Positions 52,316 through 61,439 of a stretch of DNA of 64,000 nucleotides are shown in pieces. Position 1 is the stretch's first letter. Each line of letters begins with the position of its first letter. The DNA lies in the NCBI RefSeq assembly GCF_004339745.1, contig NZ_SMGP01000003.1, positions 186,001-250,000 of the forward strand, written 5' to 3'. Under the pieces are notes generated by a model. That model was given only the letters and a program-made list of their open reading frames with translations. It made no database searches and was not told the origin of the DNA. The translations under genes were made by a program, and so were the position numbers. Source of the DNA: Paraburkholderia sp. BL9I2N2 (GTDB taxonomy: Bacteria; Pseudomonadota; Gammaproteobacteria; Burkholderiales; Burkholderiaceae).

Positions 52316-53536
52316 ATGACATCCCCGCTTTCACTCAGCGTAACGGACACGCTTCCGTCGGACGGATTGTCCGGCACGCTTGTCGGCCGCGCCTGGGTAC
52401 CTGCCGCGAATTCAATGCCCGCAGGTCCCGCCGTAGTCGTCTTGCGCGCCGACGGAGTGTTCGACATTTCCGACGCAGCACCGACCATCAGCAGCTTGCT
52501 GGAGCGGGAAGATCCGGTCGCGACGGTGCGAGCCGCGAGCGGCCGCTGGATCGGCAAGCTGGAGACGATCATCGGCAATACGGCCGATGCAACGGGCGGC
52601 ACCGCGCGCAACCGGGAGCGCGTCCATCTGCTCGCGCCTTGCGATCTGCAGGTCATCAAAGCAGCAGGGGTGACCTTTGCGGCGAGCCTGATTGAACGAG
52701 TGATCGAGGAGCAGGCAAAGGGCGACCCGCAAGGCGCGGTGCGCGTGCGAGAGCAGATCAGGTCTCTGGTCGGAGATAGTCTCACCAGCATCCGACCGGA
52801 CTCCGCCGAGGCGCGCGAATTGAAGGCGCTGCTGATCGAGCAGGGACTATGGTCCCAATACCTTGAAGTTGGAATCGGCCCTGACGCGGAAGTCTTCACA
52901 AAAGCACCGGTGCTGGCGGCTTTGGGTACAGGCACGGAGATCGGGCTGCATCCGAATTCGGTCTGGAACAATCCGGAGCCGGAAATCGTGCTGTCGATCG
53001 ACAGCCGCGGCCGCGCGCTCGGCGCGACGCTGGGCAACGACGTCAATCTGCGCGACTTCGAAGGACGCAGCGCGCTCCTGCTTGGCAAGGCGAAGGACAA
53101 CAATGGCTCGTGTGCGATTGGCCCTTTCCTGCGGCTTTTCGACGAGACTTTCTCGATCGACGATGTGCGCCGGGCGACAGTCGATTTGCGCGTTGAAGGC
53201 GGCGACGGTTTTGTCTTGCGAGGCACGAGTTCGATGGACCAGATCACGCGCGACCCGCTCGATCTCGTTTCGCAGACGATCAGTTCGACCCATCAATACC
53301 CCGATGGCGCGCTGCTGTTCCTCGGGACGCTTTTTGCACCAATCGAAGACCGCGACGCCGCTGGCGCGGGCTTCACACACAAGCTGGGCGATATCGTGAA
53401 GATTTCGAGCCGGCAGCTCGGCACGCTGGTCAACCGGGTCAACCACAGCGACCGCATCGAGCCGTGGACTTTCGGCGTGCGCGCGCTGATGGCGAACCTT
53501 GCTGCACGAGGACTACTGGACACAGCCTCTCTCTGA
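52316..53536 (+). CDS. FAH-family 2-keto-3-deoxy-pentonate dehydratase-like protein (XylX/AraD1 type)
   Basis: A 406-residue FAH-fold protein started at the ATG at 52316 (MTSPLSLSVTDTL). It is larger than simple FAH hydrolases, with an N-terminal domain (LVGRAWVPAANSMPAGPAVV) and LLAPCDLQVIKAAGVTFAAS, the hallmark of the XylX-type branch. The metal site is EPEIVLSIDSRG. Members dehydrate 2-keto-3-deoxy-xylonate or -arabinonate to alpha-ketoglutarate semialdehyde. The following MFS transporter and the remnant of an aldehyde dehydrogenase complete the picture of an oxidative pentose pathway. The exact sugar is not evident. Confidence 0.82.
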   Translation: MTSPLSLSVTDTLPSDGLSGTLVGRAWVPAANSMPAGPAVVVLRADGVFDISDAAPTISSLLEREDPVATVRAASGRWIGKLETIIGNTADATGGTARNRERVHLLAPCDLQVIKAAGVTFAASLIERVIEEQAKGDPQGAVRVREQIRSLVGDSLTSIRPDSAEARELKALLIEQGLWSQYLEVGIGPDAEVFTKAPVLAALGTGTEIGLHPNSVWNNPEPEIVLSIDSRGRALGATLGNDVNLRDFEGRSALLLGKAKDNNGSCAIGPFLRLFDETFSIDDVRRATVDLRVEGGDGFVLRGTSSMDQITRDPLDLVSQTISSTHQYPDGALLFLGTLFAPIEDRDAAGAGFTHKLGDIVKISSRQLGTLVNRVNHSDRIEPWTFGVRALMANLAARGLLDTASL

Positions 53537-53606
53537 TCACGTATGACCCGGCTCTAGCCCCCCATAACAGACCGGCATACCCGGCTTCCTCAAGGAGATA
53601 GACGAG

Positions 53607-54944
53607 ATGCAGACTCAACACGTTACGCAAGACCCGTTGGAAAGCGCGGTGCGCAAGGCGCGCCTGCGGCTCGCGCCCTTCCTCGCGCTGATGTTCGCGC
53701 TATCGATGCTTGACCGTTCGAACGTCGGGTTTGTCAAACAGGCCCTTCAAGTCGATTCGAACATCGGCAACGCGGCGTTTGCGCTCGGGGCGGGGATCTT
53801 TTTCATCGGCTATGCGGTGTTCGAGATCCCGAGCAATCTGATGCTGCATCGGGTGGGTGCGAAGCTCTGGTTGAGCCGGATCATGGTCACTTGGGGGCTT
53901 GCGTCGGCGGCCATGATGTTTGCGCACAACGAGGCCTCGTTCTATGCGCTGCGCTTCATTCTGGGCGTGGCCGAAGCAGGTTTTTCGCCCGGCGTCATTC
54001 TCTATTCCACATACTGGTTCCCCGCACGTGAACGCGGCAAGGCGCTAGGCATCTACTACTTTGGCTTGCCAGTGGCGCTCGTGCTGGGCAGCCCGCTGTC
54101 AGGTTATCTGATGGAGGTCATGGGTGGCCGCCTCGGGCTGCACAACTGGCAATGGATGTTTCTCATCGAAGGTCTCGCTGCGTCGGCTGTTGGCATCGTC
54201 GCGTTCTTCTATCTGGTGAGCAAACCGCGCCACGCGAAGTGGCTGACGTCGGCCGAAAAAGACGCTTTGGAAAACGCCATTGCAGCGGAAGACCGGCACA
54301 AGGTTGCGCATGGGCCGGCTACTGCGCTGACCGCGCTGCGCAACTGGAACGTGCTTCGCTTTGTATCGATTTATTTCGCCATTCAGGTCAGCGTGTATGG
54401 CGTCATCTTCTATCTGCCGACGCGGATTTCGGAGCTGACCGGTACCGCCATCGGCTCGAAGGTCGGCTTGCTGACCGCCATTCCCTGGCTGTGCGCACTC
54501 ATCGCACTGCGCTTTATCACCGGCTACGCGGACGCGAGCGGGAAGCACCGGCAACTCGCCATCGCCATGCTGGCAGCGGCCGCGGCAGGAATAGCACTGT
54601 CTACCCTCGGCAATCACATCGGACCCGTGCTCGTCGCATTCTGTATCGCGACGGTCGGCTTCGTAGTCGTCCAGCCGCTCTTCTGGACCTTGCCGACGGC
54701 CTACCTGAGCGGTACCGCGGCAGCGAGCGGTATTGCAATGATCGGCGCGCTCGGCAATCTCGGCGGCTTCATCGCGCCCACATTAAAGACGGCAGTGGAG
54801 ACGCTCTTTCATAGCCCTCGTGCAGGCATGTTCACCCTGGCGTTTGCAGGCGTCGTGGGCGTGTTCCTGCTTATGAGCATCGGCTTGCAGTCACGCCGCG
54901 TAGCCGAAGCGCCGATTGGCTCGGCCGAAGCGACGCTTCGCTAG
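53607..54944 (+). CDS. MFS transporter, anion:cation symporter family (sugar acid type)
   Basis: A 445-residue transporter with 12 hydrophobic segments, starting at an ATG behind AAGGAG. Motifs of the ACS family are FALSMLDRSNVGFVKQAL in helix 1, FEIPSNLMLHRVGAKLWLSRIM between helices 2 and 3, and GVAEAGFSPGVILYSTYWFP in helix 4. Transporters of this type carry glucarate, galactonate, tartrate and similar acids. It follows the XylX-like gene by 70 bp and is probably cotranscribed; its substrate should be the acid this operon degrades. Confidence 0.9.
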   Translation: MQTQHVTQDPLESAVRKARLRLAPFLALMFALSMLDRSNVGFVKQALQVDSNIGNAAFALGAGIFFIGYAVFEIPSNLMLHRVGAKLWLSRIMVTWGLASAAMMFAHNEASFYALRFILGVAEAGFSPGVILYSTYWFPARERGKALGIYYFGLPVALVLGSPLSGYLMEVMGGRLGLHNWQWMFLIEGLAASAVGIVAFFYLVSKPRHAKWLTSAEKDALENAIAAEDRHKVAHGPATALTALRNWNVLRFVSIYFAIQVSVYGVIFYLPTRISELTGTAIGSKVGLLTAIPWLCALIALRFITGYADASGKHRQLAIAMLAAAAAGIALSTLGNHIGPVLVAFCIATVGFVVVQPLFWTLPTAYLSGTAAASGIAMIGALGNLGGFIAPTLKTAVETLFHSPRAGMFTLAFAGVVGVFLLMSIGLQSRRVAEAPIGSAEATLR

Positions 54945-54986
54945 GCACATGCAGGCACGCTGCACGCGATTTAACCGGATATTCAC

Positions 54987-55118
54987 ATGAGCATTCTCGG
55001 ACATCATTTCATCGGCGGACGATGCGGCGCTTGCGCATCGATCAATACGCTCGTCGGCCTTGATGCCGTAACAGGCGAGGCAGTGCGCGCAGCGCAGAGC
55101 GAGGAGGCCACGTCATGA
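54987..55118 (+). pseudogene. N-terminal remnant of an aldehyde dehydrogenase
   Basis: A 43-codon frame: MSILGHHFIGGRCGACASIN and NTLVGLDAVTGEAVRAAQ, ending at TGA 55116. The pattern GHxFIGG followed by DAVTGEA is the N-terminal start of alpha-ketoglutarate semialdehyde (2,5-dioxovalerate) dehydrogenases, normally about 525 residues. The body is missing. The remnant still provides GAGGAGG for the next gene and overlaps it by 4 bp, which may be why it persists. It may also be translated as a leader. Confidence 0.65.
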
Positions 55119-56680
55119 TATTCAATGCGGGAAACACAATGGCCGATCCTTCGGCAACCGTAGAGCCAATCGTGCAACTGCATCCAGATGACGATGTCGT
55201 CATCGCGCGGCACCAGCTTGTCGCGGGCATGCGCATCCGCGGTAGTCTTGCTGTACGTGGGTTGATCCCGGCGGGTCATAAGCTTGCCGTCCACGCTATC
55301 GAAACGGGCGCGCCAGTGCGGCGCTACGGCCAGATCATCGGCTTTGCGACACGTGCCATCGATGCCGGGGAGCACGTCCATACGCACAACCTTGCGATGG
55401 GCGATTTCGATCGGGACTACGCGTTCGGCGCAGATGCGAAGCCGGCGTCGACGGTCGCAGCAGCGGCGCGATTCATGGGCATCGTACGCGCCGACGGACG
55501 TGTCGCAACGCGTAACTACATCGGCATTCTGACATCGGTCAATTGCTCCGCAACGGCGGCGCGCGCCATCGCAGATTACTTTCGTCGCGATATTCATCCG
55601 CAAGCGCTTGCGGACTATCCAAACGTTGATGGCGTGATCGCGCTGACGCACGCTCAGGGCTGCGCGATCGATTCCGAAGGCGAAGCGCTGGAAATGATCC
55701 GGCGCACTCTCGGTGGTTATGCACGGCATCCTAATTTCGCCGGCGTGCTGATAGTCGGGTTGGGCTGCGAAACCAATCAGATCGATGGGCTTATGCAAAG
55801 CCAGGGTCTTACGTCCGGCGCGGCGCTGAAGACGATGACCATTCAGGCGACCGGTGGCACGGCGCGCACGGTGGCGGCGGGCATCGAACAGGTCAAGGCA
55901 ATGCTCGCGGAAGCGAACAAGGTACGGCGCGAGCCCGTGGATGCCAAGCACCTCGTAATCGGCTTGCAATGCGGCGGCTCAGACGGCTACTCCGGCATTA
56001 CCGCAAATCCGGCACTCGGCGCGGCAGTCGATCGCCTGGTCTCGCACGGTGGAACGGCGATTCTCTCCGAAACCCCCGAGGTCTACGGCGCCGAACATCT
56101 ATTGACGCGCCGGGCCGTGTCACGTGAAGTCGGCGAAAAGCTCATCGAACGGATCCACTGGTGGGAAGCATACTGCGCGCGCATGAATGCCGATCTGAAC
56201 AACAATCCATCGGCCGGGAACAAGGCCGGTGGGCTGACAACGATTCTCGAAAAGTCGCTTGGCGCCGTAGCGAAAGGCGGCACGACCAATCTCGTCGACG
56301 TGTACCGGTACGCCGAACTGGTGTGTGCCCGCGGTCTCGTTTTCATGGATACACCGGGCTACGATCCGGTTTCGGCGACCGGGCAGGTCGCGGGCGGCGC
56401 AAACCTGATCTGCTTTACGACCGGTCGCGGCTCCGCCTATGGTTGCGCGCCGTCGCCCTCGTTGAAACTGGGAACCAATACCGCTTTGTGGCAACGCCAG
56501 GAAGAGGACATCGACCTGAATTGCGGGTCGATCCTCGACGGCGAACGAACGGTCGACGAACTCGGTGAGGAGATCTTCCAACTCATGCTTGCGACCGCGT
56601 CGGGCCAGGCGTCGAAAAGCGAGCTTCACGGATACGGCCAGAATGAATTCGTGCCCTGGCAGATTGGCGCCATCACATAA
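55115..56680 (+). CDS. UxaA family sugar-acid dehydratase (altronate/galactarate type)
   Basis: A 521-residue protein with a fused N-terminal SAF domain (HKLAVHAIETGAPVRRYG, GEHVHTHNLAMGDF) and the large dehydratase domain. RVATRNYIGILTSVNCSATA, THAQGCAID, GLGCETNQIDGL, LQCGGSDGYSGITANPALG and GRGSAYGCAPSPSLKLGTNT are the typical motifs, with cysteines for the metal site. The ATG at 55115 follows GAGGAGG by 7 nt; one at 55139 is less well placed. The family dehydrates altronate or galactarate. Next to an XylX-like gene it may act on another aldonate. Confidence 0.9.
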   Translation: MIFNAGNTMADPSATVEPIVQLHPDDDVVIARHQLVAGMRIRGSLAVRGLIPAGHKLAVHAIETGAPVRRYGQIIGFATRAIDAGEHVHTHNLAMGDFDRDYAFGADAKPASTVAAAARFMGIVRADGRVATRNYIGILTSVNCSATAARAIADYFRRDIHPQALADYPNVDGVIALTHAQGCAIDSEGEALEMIRRTLGGYARHPNFAGVLIVGLGCETNQIDGLMQSQGLTSGAALKTMTIQATGGTARTVAAGIEQVKAMLAEANKVRREPVDAKHLVIGLQCGGSDGYSGITANPALGAAVDRLVSHGGTAILSETPEVYGAEHLLTRRAVSREVGEKLIERIHWWEAYCARMNADLNNNPSAGNKAGGLTTILEKSLGAVAKGGTTNLVDVYRYAELVCARGLVFMDTPGYDPVSATGQVAGGANLICFTTGRGSAYGCAPSPSLKLGTNTALWQRQEEDIDLNCGSILDGERTVDELGEEIFQLMLATASGQASKSELHGYGQNEFVPWQIGAIT

Positions 56681-56732
56681 GGCGGCGTTTGCGTTTCTTT
56701 GGCGCGGCTAGCGTAAGCCAGCCTGTTTGAGC

Positions 56733-57084
56733 CTAGCTCGACTGCGCAACCCCGTACGCGTTAGGTTTCCGCTTCTTCGGCGGCACGATCATTTCGATTT
56801 TGCCGACGAGGAAGATTTACGAAAGGATGCCCAGAACGGCGACGATCGAGACGTATCACATCGCATAGTGGAAGTTGTGCGTGCGCTGCAGGATCATGCC
56901 GAAAACGACGGGCGTAGTAATACCGGACAGATTGCCGAACGATCGTGGCGGTCAACACGAGGCCGACGATCACCGGCAACTTGCGCGCGACCGTTACCGA
57001 TTTACCCTTTTTCAGGAGGCTGTCACCGAGGCAGCCTCCCGCCAGCATGCCGACCATCGCCATGAGATGGGGAATGGATGCGCG
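56733..57084 (-). pseudogene. Degraded MFS transporter, C-terminal part
   Basis: The minus strand reads MAMVGMLAGGCLGDSLLKK and KLPVIVGLVLTATIV (helix 7-8 area), then after a frame change GNLSGITTPVVFGMILQRT (helix 11), then, past two in-frame stop codons, IFLVGKIEMIVPPKKRK, the usual last helix and tail of an ACS-family transporter. The N-terminal half is missing, cut off by the aldo/keto reductase gene. The gap 56681-57085 contains nothing else. Confidence 0.75.
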
Positions 57085-57085
57085 T

Positions 57086-58141
57086 CTACGCCTTGAGATG
57101 GGGCTCCAACAGCGACAGGTCCGCAACTGAAAGACGATCGTGCGCGGTCTGCACCTGATGCCAGTACGGATAGAGCAGGGGCGGCGCGCTCACCTTGTCG
57201 AGCCGCTCGCGCTGTTCGGCGCTCAGTCTGAGGTTCGCCGCGCCGAGGTTGTCGAGCAACTGCTTCTCGTTGCGTCCGCCGATGATGACCGACGTGACGG
57301 CGGGGCGCCCGAGCGTCCATGCGAGCGCGACCTGCGCAGCCGAGACATTTTGCTCGCCGGCGATTTCAACAAGCGTATCGACGATCGACCACAGTCGTTC
57401 GGCGTCGCGGATCGGCGGCTCCGTCCAGCCTGCGAGCTGACGCGTGCCCTCGGGCGTCGCGTCGCGGCGGTGCTTACCCGACAGCAGGCCGCCTGCGAGC
57501 GGGCTCCAGACGAGAATGCCCAGGCCTTGATCGAGTGCGATCGGCGCGAGTTCGTATTCCGCCTCGCGTGCTTCGAGCGTGTAATGAATCTGCTGGCTCA
57601 CGAAGCGCGGCAGGCGATCGCGTTCGCTCACATGCAACGCCTTCATCAGGTGCCAGCCCGAGTAGTTCGAGCAGCCGACATACCGGACCTTGCCATGCCG
57701 GACAAGCAGGTCGAGCGCTTCAAGCGTTTCTTCGAGCGGCGTGAGTCCGTCCCATTCGTGCACCTGGTAGAGGTCGATTACATCGGTCTTGAGACGGCGC
57801 AGGCTCGCCTCGCAGGCTTCTATCAAATGATGCCGCGACAGACCCCGGTCGTTCGGGCCGTCACCCATGGGAAAGCGGGCTTTCGTCGCAATCAGCACGC
57901 CGCCTTTGCGCTTGCCGCCGAGCGCCTGGCCGACGATTTCCTCCGACGCACCGTTCGAATAGACGTCCGCGGTATCGATCAGGTTGACGCCCGCGTCGAT
58001 GCACATGTCGATCTGCCGGCGCGCATCGTCGAGGCCGACCTCGCCGACGCTGGCGAATTTGCCTTTGCCGCCCATCGTCATAGTGCCCAGCGTGACGGTC
58101 GACACCTTGAGGCCCGAACGGCCAAGTTGACGGTAGTCCAT
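57086..58141 (-). CDS. Aldo/keto reductase
   Basis: A 351-residue TIM-barrel oxidoreductase. The start MDYRQLGRSGLKVSTVTLGTMTMGG, the catalytic Tyr in DTADVYSNGASEE, Lys in ATKARFP and His in DLYQVHEWDG form the active site, and the NADPH-binding end includes VIIGGRNEKQLLDNLGA. It resembles the YajO/Tas-like AKR group that reduces aldehydes or oxidises sugars. Divergent from the LysR gene at 58344; the LysR is a likely regulator. Confidence 0.9.
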   Translation of the reverse strand: MDYRQLGRSGLKVSTVTLGTMTMGGKGKFASVGEVGLDDARRQIDMCIDAGVNLIDTADVYSNGASEEIVGQALGGKRKGGVLIATKARFPMGDGPNDRGLSRHHLIEACEASLRRLKTDVIDLYQVHEWDGLTPLEETLEALDLLVRHGKVRYVGCSNYSGWHLMKALHVSERDRLPRFVSQQIHYTLEAREAEYELAPIALDQGLGILVWSPLAGGLLSGKHRRDATPEGTRQLAGWTEPPIRDAERLWSIVDTLVEIAGEQNVSAAQVALAWTLGRPAVTSVIIGGRNEKQLLDNLGAANLRLSAEQRERLDKVSAPPLLYPYWHQVQTAHDRLSVADLSLLEPHLKA

Positions 58142-58343
58142 GATGAAGCAATCTCCCTATATGCTGTGAGGATTCGCAAATGGCGTGCGGTCGTTAAGTC
58201 CCATTGCGCCCGCATTTCGTGCGCGGCGTTTCACGTGTCCAGACATGCGACGATAACGGAGATTGAATTACCATTCCAATAGAAAGATGTGATCCAATTA
58301 AGCGGTTTCCGTGATTAATCGTCTCTGCAGAAAGAGTGCCAAC

Positions 58344-59258
58344 GTGGATTTGAAGCAACTCGAACATTTCGTGGCGGTCGCGGAAGAGCGACATTTCACG
58401 CGCGCGGCGCGGCGCCTCAACCTTGTGCAGTCCGGATTGTCTGCGTCGATCCGCTCGCTGGAAGAAGACCTGGGCGGACCGTTATTCAATCGCAGCACGA
58501 GGCGAGTCGCCTTGACGCCTGCCGGCGAGGTGCTGTTCGCAGAGGCGCAGCGGGTACTGGCTGCCGCCCGCGACGCGCGGCACGCCGTCACGCAGGTTCA
58601 TGGGCTCGCACGCGGGCGGCTGAGTATCGGTGCGATTCATGGTCTCGCGCCTTTCGTCGACTTGCCGGCTTCTCTAGGACGGTTTCGGGCCGCGTTCGGT
58701 GGGATCGATATCGAATTGACACTGGACGGCTCGCGTGCGTTGATCGACGATGTGAGGGAAGGGCGCCTCGACCTCGCGTTCACGCAGCCGCCGGATACGC
58801 CGCTCGACGATCTCGGGTCGCACATGTTCGCATGCGAAGGAATGGTTGTCGTCTGCGCGACGTATCATCGACTTGCGGGCGCCAGCGGGCTGGAGCTGGC
58901 CGATCTCGTCGACGAAACATTCGCCGATCTGCGCCCGGAGTGGAGTGTGCGGCGGCTCGTCGATCGAAGCTTTGCGGCGGCAGGGCTGCAGCGCCGGACC
59001 AGCTTCGAGGTCAACGACATGCCGATGCTGCTTGAACTGGCCGCACAGGGGCTTGCAATCAGCATGGTGCCCGAATCCGTGGCCGCCGCGAGGGGCAGCA
59101 ATACGCACGGCGCACCGGTCGCAACGGCGCGTCTGCGCGAGGCCGAGGAGCCCTGCTGGGAACTCGCGGCCGTTTTTAAGGGAAGCGCGGGAGAACCGCT
59201 CATACCCGTCGCCCGTGCTTTCCTGGACTTGCTCAAATTGCCCGCGATGGCGACCTGA
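58344..59258 (+). CDS. LysR family transcriptional regulator
   Basis: A 304-residue regulator started at the GTG at 58344 (VDLKQLEHFVAVAEERHFTRAARRL); an earlier GTG at 58311 is possible. Helix-turn-helix LNLVQSGLSASIRSLEEDLGG, then effector domain from residue 90 (RLSIGAIHGLAPFVDLP, LDLAFTQPPDTP). It is transcribed away from the aldo/keto reductase and toward the SDR gene, with a 200-bp control region. The effector is unknown. Confidence 0.9.
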   Translation: MDLKQLEHFVAVAEERHFTRAARRLNLVQSGLSASIRSLEEDLGGPLFNRSTRRVALTPAGEVLFAEAQRVLAAARDARHAVTQVHGLARGRLSIGAIHGLAPFVDLPASLGRFRAAFGGIDIELTLDGSRALIDDVREGRLDLAFTQPPDTPLDDLGSHMFACEGMVVVCATYHRLAGASGLELADLVDETFADLRPEWSVRRLVDRSFAAAGLQRRTSFEVNDMPMLLELAAQGLAISMVPESVAAARGSNTHGAPVATARLREAEEPCWELAAVFKGSAGEPLIPVARAFLDLLKLPAMAT

Positions 59259-59435
59259 CGCTCGACTGACCGCTTCGCGCGGCAATAGCGCAACATGCTT
59301 AGGACCGCTCGTCATTGGGAGCCCGGCCGGTCACGAAAGAAATGGTCATGCTAGGATCGCCGACTCACTGTTCCAACGGATCGGGATCGTAAGTCGCTTG
59401 TAGGCGCCGCGATTCCGGCATCAACGAGGATTCTC

Positions 59436-60290
59436 ATGACTCATTCTGCCCTGACCCCCGGCGCCGTTGCCGTGATCACCGGTGGCGCCGCCGGCATCGG
59501 CCTGGCTGCTGCCAAACGCTTTGCGCAGCTTGGGTTGCGCGTCTGCATCGCCGACCTCGGCGCCGACCGCATCGCGCAGGCGGTGGAGGAAATCGCCGCG
59601 CTGACCCCAAGCGGCACACAAGACGTCTTTGCGGTCGAGACCGACGTCAGCGTCGCCGACGATGTTCGCCGCCTGCACGCAACCGTCGTCGAACGCTTCG
59701 GCGGAACAGATGTGTTGATGAACAATGCCGGCATTCAGCCCGGTAGCGGGATGTTCGGTCCGACTGGGAACTGGGAGCGCGTGCTGGGTGTCAACCTGTG
59801 GGGCGTGATCCGCGGTACGCAAGTCTTCGTGCCGGACATGATCAAGCGCGGTCGTCCGGGACTTGTGATCAACACTGGTTCGAAGCAAGGCATCACGACG
59901 CCGCCGGGCGACCCCGCGTACAACGTTGCGAAGGCCGGTCTGAAAGCGTTCACCGAAGCGCTGCAGCACGAACTGCGCAACACCGCCGACTGCCGGATTA
60001 GCGCTCATCTGCTGATTCCTGGCTTCGTGTTCACGGAACTGACACGCAACGGCCGCGTGGAAAAGCCCGCCGCCGCATGGACGCCTGAGCAGACCGTCGA
60101 TTTCATGTTGGAGCGTCTAGACGCCGGCGACTTCTACATACTGTGTCCCGACAACGACGTGCCGCGTTCACTCGATGAACTGCGCATCCTATGGGCCGCA
60201 GGCGATATCGTCGAGAACCGGCCCGCGTTGTCGCGCTGGCATCCGGACTACGCTACGGCATTCGAAGCGTTCATCAAGCAGCCCCGTTGA
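59436..60290 (+). CDS. Short-chain dehydrogenase/reductase
   Basis: A 284-residue classical SDR: cofactor motif TGGAAGIGLA, NNAG (in MNNAGIQPG), catalytic serine in NTGSKQG and Tyr-x-x-x-Lys in AYNVAKAG. Asp in ADLGADR after the second strand points to NAD rather than NADP. The C-terminal 60 residues (EQTVDFMLERLDAGDFYILCPDND) are an extension typical for a subgroup of sugar or alcohol dehydrogenases. It lies 16 bp before the lactonase gene; the pair could oxidise a sugar to its lactone and hydrolyse it. Confidence 0.87.
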   Translation: MTHSALTPGAVAVITGGAAGIGLAAAKRFAQLGLRVCIADLGADRIAQAVEEIAALTPSGTQDVFAVETDVSVADDVRRLHATVVERFGGTDVLMNNAGIQPGSGMFGPTGNWERVLGVNLWGVIRGTQVFVPDMIKRGRPGLVINTGSKQGITTPPGDPAYNVAKAGLKAFTEALQHELRNTADCRISAHLLIPGFVFTELTRNGRVEKPAAAWTPEQTVDFMLERLDAGDFYILCPDNDVPRSLDELRILWAAGDIVENRPALSRWHPDYATAFEAFIKQPR

Positions 60291-60306
60291 CTCAAGAGCC
60301 AGCACT

Positions 60307-61242
60307 ATGTGGCAACAAAGTGAAACCTATCCCGATCCCGCAGTGGAAGTGCTCGATCCGCGCTTCCTGAAATACCGGATCACGAACGCGGCGGTCGAGC
60401 GGCTTGCGACTGGCATGCGCTTCGGCGAAGGACCGGTGTGGTTCGGCGACGGCCGCTTCCTGCTGTGGAGCGATATTCCGAACAACCGCATCATGCGGTG
60501 GGACGAGGAATCTGGCGCGACGTCGGTATTTCGCAGGGCTTCGGGGTACGCGAACGGCAATACACGGGACCGCCAGGGGCGGCTCATCACCTGCGAGCAC
60601 GGCAACCGGCGCGTGACGCGCACCGAGTACAACGGCACGCTGACCGTGTTGCTCGATCGCTTCGACGGCAAGCGGTTGAACTCTCCGAACGATGTGGTCG
60701 TGAAGAGCGACGACAGCATCTGGTTCACGGATCCGCCGTTCGGCATCTCCAACAACTACGAGGGTGTCAAAGGTGAGCCCGAGCTGCCGACCAACGTCTA
60801 TCGCCTCGACCCGGCCACCGGCCGGGCGGAGGTGGTCGCCGACGACATCGTCAATCCGAACGGCATCTGCTTCTCGCCCGACGAACGCCGCCTCTACATC
60901 GTCGAATCGGGCTCGAAGCCGCGGCGTATCCGTGTGTACGATGTCGAGGACGGTCGGCGCCTCGTGCGCGGACGCGTATTCGTCGATGCGGGCGAGAACG
61001 GCGCGCCAGACGGTTTCCGTTGCGACATGGACGGTAACCTGTGGGCCGGTTGGGGCACCGGACCGGGACTGAACGGTGTGATGGTATTCGCGCCGGACGG
61101 CAACGCGATTGGGCGCATTGCTCTGCCCGAACGCTGCGCGAACGTCTGCTTCGGCGGCGCGGCGCACAACCGGCTGTTCATGGCAGCCGGGCAGTCACTG
61201 TACGCGCTATACGTGGATACGACTGCGGCGGTTGCAACCTGA
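60307..61242 (+). CDS. SMP-30/gluconolactonase family protein
   Basis: A 311-residue six-bladed propeller started at the ATG at 60307. The metal ligands are seen as Glu in GMRFGEGPVWFGDGRFLLWSD, Asn in LNSPNDVVV and Asp in PDGFRCDMDGNLWAG; NPNGICFSPDERRLYIVESG is the other conserved blade. It hydrolyses aldonolactones to aldonates. Coupled to the SDR upstream, it would supply the aldonate for the dehydratases of this region. Confidence 0.88.
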   Translation: MWQQSETYPDPAVEVLDPRFLKYRITNAAVERLATGMRFGEGPVWFGDGRFLLWSDIPNNRIMRWDEESGATSVFRRASGYANGNTRDRQGRLITCEHGNRRVTRTEYNGTLTVLLDRFDGKRLNSPNDVVVKSDDSIWFTDPPFGISNNYEGVKGEPELPTNVYRLDPATGRAEVVADDIVNPNGICFSPDERRLYIVESGSKPRRIRVYDVEDGRRLVRGRVFVDAGENGAPDGFRCDMDGNLWAGWGTGPGLNGVMVFAPDGNAIGRIALPERCANVCFGGAAHNRLFMAAGQSLYALYVDTTAAVAT

Positions 61243-61439
61243 GCTCGTCGGTGGATTACGTCCGCGCCCGGTCGGCGGCGTCACCGCACACCGGCCGGTC
61301 ATGATGCGGATTATGCGGGTTCAGGAAGTGCGCTGGCGCTCGCTGAACTCCCGGCATAACGTACTCCAGCGGGTTGGCGAGGAACTGCAGTCGCAATCGT
61401 AGCGGCACGGCACGCCGTGTGCTCGAGCCCGGGCCGTCC

